NCBI RefSeq assembly: GCF_900187425.1
Contig: NZ_FYDJ01000001.1
Coordinates: 310,001-374,000 of the forward strand
Source: Pseudomonas sp. Irchel s3h14
GTDB taxonomy: Bacteria > Pseudomonadota > Gammaproteobacteria > Pseudomonadales > Pseudomonadaceae
DNA: 64,000 nt
Direction: 5' to 3'
This document shows, one piece after another, positions 57,887 to 64,000 of the stretch. The notes under the pieces are model-generated. The model saw only the letters and a list, made by a program, of their open reading frames with translations, was not told the origin of the DNA and did not search any database. Position numbers and translations under genes: made by a program. How positions within the stretch are numbered: position 1 is the stretch's first letter; each line of letters starts with the position of its first letter.

Positions 57887-59121
57887 AACGCCTCTATGTG
57901 ATCGTGTTCCTGGTGATCGCTGCGGCTGCCGCGCTTGGGCTGGCGATTGCCGAGCATTCCGGTTACGTGCTGATCGCCTACAAAAGCTTTCGCTATGAGT
58001 CGAGCCTGTGGGCAACCCTGGCGTTGGTCGCCGTGCTGTGGCTGGTGTTCTGGGGCATCAGGGCGTTGATCGAATTGGTGACGACTTCCAGCGGCGTGGT
58101 CAATCCCTGGTCGCGGCGCAATCGCAGTCGCCGGGTGCAGGTGGCGATTGAACACGGTCAGCTGGATCTGGCCGAAGGTCGCTGGGCCAGTGCGCAGCGT
58201 CATCTGCATCGGGCAGCGGAAGCCGAGCGCCAGCCTTTGCTTTACTACCTCGGCGCTGCCCGGGCCGCGAACGAACAAGGTCAATACGAGGAAAGCGACA
58301 ACCTGCTGGAGCGCGCTCTGGAGCGACAACCCCAGGCAGAACTGGCGATTGCCCTGAGCCACGCACAATTACAGACTGACCGCGGTGATACGGAAGGCGC
58401 CTTGGTGACCCTGCAAGCCATGCACGAGCGTCATCCTCATAACGTCCAGACCTTGCGCCAGTTGCAGCGCTTGCACCAACAGCGGGGCGACTGGTCGGCG
58501 GTGATTCGTCTGCTGCCGGAGCTGCGCAAGGACAAGGTCCTGCCGCCGGCCGAACTGGCCGAACTGGAACGCCGGGCATGGGGTGAGAACCTGTCCCTGG
58601 CGGCGCATCAGGAAGAAGACGGGACGGTCGGCTTGCAATCGCTTAATCGCGCCTGGCAGCAGTTGACCTCAGCTCAGCGTCAGGAGCCGCAACTGGTGCT
58701 CGCGTATGCCGAGCAACTTCGGCAACTGGGTGCTCAGGTCGAGGCCGAAGAGGTCCTGCGAACGGCGCTCAAGCGCAACTACGACAGTCATCTGGCGCGC
58801 CTCTACGGACTCGTTCGCGGCAGTGATCCGGCACGTCAACTGCACACCGCCGAGAGTTGGCTCAAGGAACATCCGGCCGACCCAAGCCTGTTGCTGACCT
58901 TGGGGCGCTTGTGTCTGCAAAGCAGCCTTTGGGGCAAGGCCCGGGACTATCTGGAAAGCAGCCTGCGCGTGCAGCGCAACCCGGAAGCCTGCGCGGAGCT
59001 GGCGCGGCTGCTGGCGCAGCTGGGTGACACAGAACGCAGCAATCAGTTGTTCCAGGAGGGCTTGGGCTTGTTGGACGAGCGCTTGCTGGCGGCACCGTTG
59101 CCGGTTCCTGTTCACGCTTGA
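57883..59121 (+). CDS. hemY: HemY-type heme biosynthesis protein with TPRs
   Basis: 412-aa inner-membrane protein of the proteobacterial HemY family, unrelated to Bacillus HemY oxidase. Two N-terminal TM helices (about 5-22 and 41-63) flank HSGYVLIAYKSFRYESSLWA. The rest is tetratricopeptide repeats (LDLAEGRWASAQRHLHRAAE; ALEEQGQYEE-type units). Suggested roles are in heme trafficking or enzyme assembly. ATGA overlap with hemX. Confidence 0.93.
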   Translation: MKRLYVIVFLVIAAAAALGLAIAEHSGYVLIAYKSFRYESSLWATLALVAVLWLVFWGIRALIELVTTSSGVVNPWSRRNRSRRVQVAIEHGQLDLAEGRWASAQRHLHRAAEAERQPLLYYLGAARAANEQGQYEESDNLLERALERQPQAELAIALSHAQLQTDRGDTEGALVTLQAMHERHPHNVQTLRQLQRLHQQRGDWSAVIRLLPELRKDKVLPPAELAELERRAWGENLSLAAHQEEDGTVGLQSLNRAWQQLTSAQRQEPQLVLAYAEQLRQLGAQVEAEEVLRTALKRNYDSHLARLYGLVRGSDPARQLHTAESWLKEHPADPSLLLTLGRLCLQSSLWGKARDYLESSLRVQRNPEACAELARLLAQLGDTERSNQLFQEGLGLLDERLLAAPLPVPVHA

Positions 59122-59186
59122 AGAGTGGACGACGGGTCGCTCGAAGGAGCGATCCCGTCGCCTGCAAACTGCCGGGATTTTACCTT

Positions 59187-59224
59187 TGTAGTCCGTCATC
59201 GGCAGAGTCCTACAGGGGACTACA
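59187..59224. promoter_or_regulatory. Inverted repeat TGTAGTCC/GGACTACA between hemY and dsbB
   Basis: A perfect 8-bp inverted repeat, TGTAGTCC at 59187-59194 and GGACTACA at 59217-59224, encloses a further GTCC...GGAC pair. It lies about 130 bp before the dsbB start, downstream of the hem operon. It could be an operator or a hairpin; no regulator is evident. Confidence 0.3.
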
Positions 59225-59350
59225 CCTAATCCTCTCGTTCCTGTCGGGTTTTCCCTACACTTCTGTTGAAGTGTCCCCGCTGGCCTGCCTTGAAAGGCTG
59301 ACGCGCTTTCCTCTACCGTAACCGCCTGTCTCTACTGTTACGGAAATGCC

Positions 59351-59902
59351 ATGTCTTTGGCCTGCTCACGCTCCTTGTTTTTCATGGCTTTCATTGCAGG
59401 TGCCCTGGCCCTGGGCGTGTCCTATTACCTGGAATATGCGGTCGGCCTCAAACCTTGCGGGTTGTGCCTGTTGCAGCGCTTTTGCCTCGCGTTGCTCACA
59501 GGTATCTGCCTGGTGGCTTCGGTGCATGGGCCGGGCCGCTTCGGGTCTTTCCTGTATTGGCTGCTCGGGCTGTTTTGCAGTCTGGCGGGTATGGTCTCGG
59601 CGTGGCGGCAGGTTTTGCTGCAGAGCGATCCAGCGCATCAGCTGTTGACGTGCCCGCCTAATCTGGCTGTTCAGTACGAGGACATGCCCTGGTTTTGCCA
59701 GGTGACACAGATGTTTAAAGGGGAGACGGAGTGCGCGGAGATTTCCTGGACACTGTTCGACCTGAGCATTCCTGAATGGAGTCTGCTGTTCTTCATGGCA
59801 ATGACAATTCTGGGAATCTATCAGCAGCTGCGCGTTGTCTGGAAAGCCTGTCTGCGACCGCTCAGCGGCGGTTCGTCGCACCGGGCGCTGGCGGGTGATT
59901 AA
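59351..59902 (+). CDS. Disulfide bond formation protein DsbB family (DsbH-like)
   Basis: 183-aa inner-membrane protein with four helices that reoxidises DsbA using quinones. The first redox pair is CGLC in GLKPCGLCLLQRF. The second periplasmic loop has Cys residues in LLTCPPN, PWFCQVTQ and TECAEISWT. The location between hemY and algQ matches P. aeruginosa PA5256 (dsbH), one of two DsbB homologues there. Confidence 0.93.
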   Translation: MSLACSRSLFFMAFIAGALALGVSYYLEYAVGLKPCGLCLLQRFCLALLTGICLVASVHGPGRFGSFLYWLLGLFCSLAGMVSAWRQVLLQSDPAHQLLTCPPNLAVQYEDMPWFCQVTQMFKGETECAEISWTLFDLSIPEWSLLFFMAMTILGIYQQLRVVWKACLRPLSGGSSHRALAGD

Positions 59903-60081
59903 ACACTTGTATGAACTTTATCTCCTGCGTACCTTGAAGCCATTGTCGCGCGGGCATAATCTGGCCCGCACGTGTCATTGGAATTATGTTGCTCGAATGA
60001 CGCTCTGCCTGGCCGATACTTGACCTTCAAGTGTGGCGATGGGTGTAGGGCAGCATGACCCACAAGGGAAGAGAGATCACC

Positions 60082-60540
60082 ATGCTCGAAAGTTGTCAGA
60101 ATGCTCAGGAACGTTGGGGTGGAGTGCATCTGCTGATCGATCGCTGGTTGCAGGAGCGTCACGAACTGGTTCGGGCCTATGATGCTCTCGGCGCCAAGCC
60201 TGAGGCACTGGGTGAGAACCGCAAGCCGTTGCAGGAATTCTGCGGCGTGCTGGTCGATTACGTGTCTGCCGGGCACTTCGAGATCTACGAACAGCTGACC
60301 GGCGAAGCCAAAGCGTTTGGTGATACTCGCGGGCTCGAGTTGGCCGAGACCATCTACCCTCGTATCGATGTCATCACCGAGAAGCTGCTAGCGTTCAATG
60401 ACCTGTGTGATGCAGGTCAATGCGTGGCAGAGAAATTCAAAGAGCTGGGTGGCCTGTTGCACGAACGCTTCGAACTGGAAGACTGCCTGATCGAAGTGCT
60501 GCACACCGCTCACAAGGAAGAGGATTCGGTTCAGGCTTGA
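60082..60540 (+). CDS. algQ: Anti-sigma-70 factor AlgQ (Rsd family)
   Basis: 152-aa cytoplasmic protein of the Rsd/AlgQ family: [59 protein letters not shown] [13 protein letters not shown]. Rsd binds region 4 of sigma-70 and frees RNA polymerase for alternative sigma factors. AlgQ in P. aeruginosa also affects alginate, NDP kinase and siderophores. The start at 60082 was chosen by family N-terminus with AGAGA upstream. A terminator follows. Confidence 0.95.
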   Translation: MLESCQNAQERWGGVHLLIDRWLQERHELVRAYDALGAKPEALGENRKPLQEFCGVLVDYVSAGHFEIYEQLTGEAKAFGDTRGLELAETIYPRIDVITEKLLAFNDLCDAGQCVAEKFKELGGLLHERFELEDCLIEVLHTAHKEEDSVQA

Positions 60541-60562
60541 ACCCCCTTCCTGCAAAACCTCC

Positions 60563-60591
60563 AAAAACGGTGCGCTATGCGTGCCGTTTTT
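60563..60591 (+). terminator. Intrinsic terminator of algQ
   Basis: AAAAACGG...CCGTTTTT arms around a TGCGC-TAT-GCGTG inner stem, 22 bp after algQ. The T run also fits the convergent FKBP gene on the other strand. Confidence 0.85.
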
Positions 60592-60603
60592 CGTTTCCGG
60601 TAT

Positions 60604-61269
60604 TCAGCTGGTGGCACCGCGCAATTCGACTTCGAATACCAGCGGTGTGAACGGCGCAATCAGGTCGCCGGCACCTTCGGCGCCATAGGCTTCGGCCGAT
60701 GGAATCACCAGGCGCCATTTCGCACCGACCGGCATTTGCTGCAACGCGCTACGCCATCCGCTGATCACGCTGTCGAGACTGAACCACTGCGGCTGACTGT
60801 TCTGATCGAACACCGTGCCGTCGGGAAGGCGACCGATGTACAGCACCTGAACTTTGCCGTTGGGGCCGGCTTTGGCACCTGTGCCCGGCGCCAACTCTGT
60901 TAGCAATATTCCATCGGCCAGCTCACGAACCCCCTGTCTGGCTTTTTCCTCGGCGAGAAAGGCCTGCTCTTTTTCGAGGGCGATTTCACTTTGCGGCGTG
61001 CTCGGTTGCAAGGCGACCCGGGCTTCGTGCTCGGTAAGAATCTGTTCGATCTGCTCATCTTTCAGCGCCAGGGGTTTGCCTTGATAGGCTTGTTGCAAGC
61101 CTTGGATCAGCGCCTGAAGTTGCAGATCGGGAACCTCCTGGCGCAGGCGTTCGCCCAGGCTTGCGCCCAGGCTGTAAGAGAGATCATGAGTGTCATTTTC
61201 TTTGGTTTTTTCGGCGGCCTGGGCCACGGAAAAAAACACGCACAGTGATAAAAAAAGGTAGCGCGACAT
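60604..61269 (-). CDS. Periplasmic FKBP-type peptidyl-prolyl isomerase
   Basis: 221-aa exported isomerase. The signal peptide MSRYLFLSLCVFFSVAQA is followed by an N-terminal dimerisation domain (DLSYSLGASLGERLRQEVPD; LQALIQGLQQAYQGKPLALK) as in FkpA, then a C-terminal FKBP domain (VQVLYIGRLPDGTVFD; WRSALQQMPVGAKWRLVIPS; AYGAEGAGDLIAPFTPLVFE). The start at 61269 (ATG, GGAGAG upstream) was preferred over the GTG at 61275. The place next to algQ and algP is conserved. Confidence 0.93.
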   Translation of the reverse strand: MSRYLFLSLCVFFSVAQAAEKTKENDTHDLSYSLGASLGERLRQEVPDLQLQALIQGLQQAYQGKPLALKDEQIEQILTEHEARVALQPSTPQSEIALEKEQAFLAEEKARQGVRELADGILLTELAPGTGAKAGPNGKVQVLYIGRLPDGTVFDQNSQPQWFSLDSVISGWRSALQQMPVGAKWRLVIPSAEAYGAEGAGDLIAPFTPLVFEVELRGATS

Positions 61270-61461
61270 GGGCACTCTCCGACCTGAGATGCGGGGGATT
61301 ATGCCAGTGTGAATGCGCTCGACGGTGAACTGGTTTTACGCAGGCGCAGAAGAATTTCAATCTGTTGCAACGTCGCGCTTTGGATACTGTCAACATGCCC
61401 TAGCGGCGGTAGCAGCAGAGGTCTAGTATGAGCCGCACCCACGTCAGCCAGGAGGTAAACC

Positions 61462-62571
61462 ATGTCGGCCACCAAGAAGCCTGTAAATACTCCGTTGCAC
61501 TTACTCCAACAACTCTCGGGCAGCTTGCTCGAGCATCTGGAAAACGCTTGTTCCCAAGCCTTGGCTGATGCTGAAAAACTGCTCGCCAAATTGGAAAAGC
61601 AACGCGGAAAAGCGCAAGAAAAACTGCACAAGTCCCGTACCAAATTGCAGGACGCTGCGGCGGCCGGCAAGGCCAAGGCACAAGCCAAAGCCAAGGGCGT
61701 GGTGAAGGAGCTTGAGGACTTGCTCGATGCCCTCAAGGATCGTCAATCCGAAACTCGCAGCTACATTCTGCAACTCAAGCGCGATGCTCAAGAAAGCCTG
61801 AAACTGGCCCAGGGCGTCGGTCGTGTACAAGAGGCTGTCGGCAAGGCGTTGTCCCTGCGTTCGGCCAAGCCTGCTGCGGCTCCTGCCAAGAAAGCCGCTG
61901 CCAAACCGGCTGCTGCAAAAGCACCGGCCAAGCCTGCCGCGGCTCCTGTTAAAAAAACCGCCGCCAAAGCACCGGTGAAAGCCGCAGCAAAACCTGCCGC
62001 TAAACCTGCGGCAAAAAAACCAGTCGCTGCTAGCGCTGCAAAACCGGCTGCAAAAACAGCCGCCGCCAAACCTGCCGCCAAGCCAGCCGCTGCCAAAACA
62101 GCTGCCGCTAAACCGGCTGCAAGAACCGCTGCTGCCAAGCCGGCGGTGGCGAGAACTGCAGCGGCTAAACCAGCGGCTAAACCGGCTGCAAAACCAGCGG
62201 CTAGAACTGCCACTGCGAAACCTGCTGCCAAGCCTGCCGCGAAACCAGTCGCGACTAAAACTGCTGCCAAGCCAGCTGCAAAACCGGCTGCCAAAACTGC
62301 TGCTGCAAAACCTGCTGCAGCCAAGCCAGCCACTGCTGCAAAACCTGCTGCAGCGAAACCAGCAGCCAAACCTGCTGCTGCCAAACCGGCTGCAAAACCA
62401 GCAGTGAAAAAACCGGTTGCCGCCAAGCCGGCCGCCGCGCCAGTTGCCAAGCCAGCCAACCCGGCTCCGGCAGCAACGTCTGCTTTAGCAGCCGCCACCT
62501 CGACAGCCACGCCAGCGCCAACGCCGGCCGCCGCATCGATCGCAGCAACCACCCCAACCAGCGCTTCCTAA
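61462..62571 (+). CDS. algP: Histone H1-like alginate regulator AlgP
   Basis: 369-aa DNA-binding-type protein. The N-terminal coiled-coil domain (1-130; LHLLQQLSGSLLEHLENACS; DLLDALKDRQSETRSYILQL) is followed by more than 200 residues of Ala-Lys-Pro repeats (AAAKPAAKPA units) resembling eukaryotic histone H1 tails. Some Arg replaces Lys in the middle (ARTAAAKPA). The Lys-free C-terminus is Ala/Pro/Thr-rich. Known as AlgP/AlgR3, an activator of algD whose repeat number varies between strains. The DNA tract is prone to slippage. AGGAGG precedes the ATG. Confidence 0.94.
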   Translation: MSATKKPVNTPLHLLQQLSGSLLEHLENACSQALADAEKLLAKLEKQRGKAQEKLHKSRTKLQDAAAAGKAKAQAKAKGVVKELEDLLDALKDRQSETRSYILQLKRDAQESLKLAQGVGRVQEAVGKALSLRSAKPAAAPAKKAAAKPAAAKAPAKPAAAPVKKTAAKAPVKAAAKPAAKPAAKKPVAASAAKPAAKTAAAKPAAKPAAAKTAAAKPAARTAAAKPAVARTAAAKPAAKPAAKPAARTATAKPAAKPAAKPVATKTAAKPAAKPAAKTAAAKPAAAKPATAAKPAAAKPAAKPAAAKPAAKPAVKKPVAAKPAAAPVAKPANPAPAATSALAAATSTATPAPTPAAASIAATTPTSAS

Positions 62572-63032
62572 GTGCTGCTTACCGCGACGCGCAGCTGATG
62601 CAGCGCGTCGCGGTCCAGGTGGGCGGCGCCTGCCGTTACACCTTCCAGCCAGGCCGATAGATCGGTCGCCTCACCTTGCGGCCAACTCAACGCCGATCGT
62701 TCCAGTCGCACCAACAGATGTCGCTCGGCTTCCAGTTCGAGTGCCTTCACTTGCTCGCGCAAAGCATTCAGTTCGCTATCGTCAGCGGCAACGACTTTCC
62801 AATTCACTCGCAAGGCTCGCAGCGGTCGCACCACGTCTGCGTCCCACGGTTCGGCCACGCTACGCAGTTGCTGCAATCGGTGTTCGTTACAGGCAACGCC
62901 ACGTTCTCCCAGCCACAGCCCGCAGAGCAGCAAGCACACATTGATTCCCGCCGACTGCAATTGCAGACATGCGGGTTCAACACCGGGACGGGCGTAAGTA
63001 CTAAGGGAAAAGCTCCACAGGTCAGAGGACAT
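62568..63032 (-). CDS. TIGR02444 family protein
   Basis: 154-aa conserved protein: LWSFSLSTYARPGVEPACLQ, LQSAGINVCLLLCGLWLGER, WDADVVRPLRALRVNWK. The hydrophobic VNVCLLL-type core and the WDADVVRPLR block are the family signature. No function is known. It is convergent with algP (4-bp overlap of 3' ends) and divergent from the ABC-F gene by 50 bp. Confidence 0.88.
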   Translation of the reverse strand: MSSDLWSFSLSTYARPGVEPACLQLQSAGINVCLLLCGLWLGERGVACNEHRLQQLRSVAEPWDADVVRPLRALRVNWKVVAADDSELNALREQVKALELEAERHLLVRLERSALSWPQGEATDLSAWLEGVTAGAAHLDRDALHQLRVAVSST

Positions 63033-63082
63033 AGTGCTACTCGCGCCAGTTGCGAGCGAAGCTGGTAGACTCCGCCGCCATT

Positions 63083-64000
63083 ATGATTCGACTTCAGAAC
63101 CTGACTTTACAGCGTGGCCCTCAACGTCTGCTAGAAGACGCCGAGCTGACCCTGCACGCCGGCCACAAAGCCGGCCTCATCGGTGCCAACGGCGCCGGCA
63201 AATCGAGCCTGTTCGCCTTGCTTCTGGGTGACCTGCACCCGGACTCGGGTGATTGCTTCTTGCCGGCGGACTGGCGCATCGCCCACATGCGCCAGGAGAT
63301 CGACACCCTCGATCGGGTGGCGGTCGACTATGTGCTCGATGGCGACCTGCGCCTGCGCGAGGTGCAACGCGACCTTGCGGCAGCCGAAGCGGCCCATGAC
63401 GGTACCGCTCAGGCCCGCCTGCACTCGGAACTCGACAGCGCCGACGGTTACACCGCCGACGCCCGGGCCCGAAAGCTGCTGGCCGGCCTTGGGTTCACCA
63501 ATGAACAGATGGATCGCCAGGTAGGAGATTTCTCTGGTGGTTGGCGGATGCGTCTGAACCTGGCGCAGGCTTTGATGTGCCCCTCGGACTTGTTGTTGCT
63601 CGACGAACCGACCAACCACTTGGACCTCGACGCCATCATCTGGCTCGAAGAATGGCTCAAAAGCTATCCCGGCACCTTGATGCTGATTTCCCACGACCGG
63701 GACTTCCTCGATGCCGTGGTCGATCACGTGGCCCACGTCGATCAGCGCAAGATCACCCTGTATCGCGGTGGCTACAGCGCCTTCGAACGCGCCCGTGCCG
63801 AACGTCTGGCCCAGCAACAGCAGGCTTACGAGAAGCAGCAGGCGCAACGTGCGCACATGGAAAGCTACATCGCCCGCTTCAAGGCCCAGGCCACCAAGGC
63901 CCGTCAGGCCCAGAGCCGGATCAAGGCGCTGGAGCGGATGGAAGAGCTGTCCGCCGCCCACGTCGATTCGCCATTCGATTTCGTTTTCCGTGAATCAGTG
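63083..64000 (+). CDS. ABC-F family ATPase (YheS-like), 5' part
   Basis: Cut by the window end; 306 codons are visible. It starts MIRLQNLTLQRGPQRLLEDA. Walker A is LIGANGAGKSSLFALLLG, the signature is VGDFSGGWRMRLNLAQAL, Walker B is LLLLDEPTNHLDLDAIIW, and LISHDRDFLD follows. The interdomain linker (ARAERLAQQQQAYEKQQAQR) has begun. ABC-F proteins act on the ribosome rather than in transport. The synteny matches the gene after algP in P. aeruginosa. YheS/Uup-type cannot be separated fully without the second half. Confidence 0.93.
   Translation, partial: MIRLQNLTLQRGPQRLLEDAELTLHAGHKAGLIGANGAGKSSLFALLLGDLHPDSGDCFLPADWRIAHMRQEIDTLDRVAVDYVLDGDLRLREVQRDLAAAEAAHDGTAQARLHSELDSADGYTADARARKLLAGLGFTNEQMDRQVGDFSGGWRMRLNLAQALMCPSDLLLLDEPTNHLDLDAIIWLEEWLKSYPGTLMLISHDRDFLDAVVDHVAHVDQRKITLYRGGYSAFERARAERLAQQQQAYEKQQAQRAHMESYIARFKAQATKARQAQSRIKALERMEELSAAHVDSPFDFVFRESV

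Noticed and set aside
61788..62552. An Ala/Gly-rich membrane-like frame antisense to algP
   Set aside because: Produced by reverse reading of the AAAKPA repeats.

Overview
The window is chromosomal DNA from a Pseudomonas of the fluorescens group. It is GC-rich with the codon use of that genus. Most genes keep the order seen in P. aeruginosa between dadA and the algP/ABC-F region (dadA-ridA-dadX-pauR-cycB ... xpt-rep-EAL-MATE-LysR ... comM-ubiK-glnK-amtB-yjbQ-sutA-yigB-xerC-yigA-dapF-lysA-lptM-cyaY-rnk-cyaA-argH-algR-hemCDXY-dsbB-algQ-FKBP-algP). The species call is inference from this synteny and from the fluorescens-type intergenic palindromes; no database search was possible.

Layout. 1-3.8 kb: D-amino-acid/alanine catabolism (dadR fragment, dadA, ridA, dadX) and a PauR-type polyamine regulator. 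3.8-13.8 kb: cytochrome c5, a CoA hydrolase/transferase, xpt, the Rep helicase, a GGDEF-EAL phosphodiesterase, a MATE efflux pump and a LysR regulator, followed by a Cache-type chemoreceptor (14-16 kb). 16.1-32.5 kb: a tightly packed 11-gene operon on the minus strand, the most unusual region. It joins SrfABC (SrfB actin/Hsp70-like ATPase, SrfC P-loop GTPase-like), a bitopic protein, two von Willebrand A proteins, and a module closely resembling the T6SS post-translational sensor TagT-TagS-TagR-TagQ (ABC ATPase, FtsX permease, formylglycine-enzyme-like protein, lipoprotein). No T6SS apparatus gene and no PpkA/PppA kinase or phosphatase is present. A secreted DUF4432/aldose-epimerase-like gene lies divergently upstream.

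34-38 kb: comM and ubiK flank a small accessory islet of about 2.3 kb. It holds a GNAT-like gene with a 56-codon partner, an orphan HigA-type antitoxin, a Bro-N antirepressor-like gene broken by a one-base frameshift, and a 114-bp palindromic repeat. 38.5-47.5 kb: nitrogen control (glnK-amtB), yjbQ, sutA, the lptM-lysA-dapF-yigA-xerC-yigB operon, and cyaY, a DUF1289 gene and rnk, with a possible small RNA or attenuator before rnk. 47.5-64 kb: cyaA, small conserved genes, a GST, argH, algR without an adjacent algZ/fimS, hemCDXY, dsbB, algQ, a periplasmic FKBP isomerase, the repeat-rich algP, a TIGR02444 gene and the start of an ABC-F ATPase.

How the parts connect: the dad genes deaminate and racemise alanine under an Lrp-type regulator. 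glnK-amtB couple nitrogen status to ammonium uptake. lysA/dapF complete the lysine/DAP end steps. hemCDXY make and handle tetrapyrroles next to the AlgR regulator. The srf-tag operon looks like an envelope-spanning sensor and ATPase machine of unknown output.
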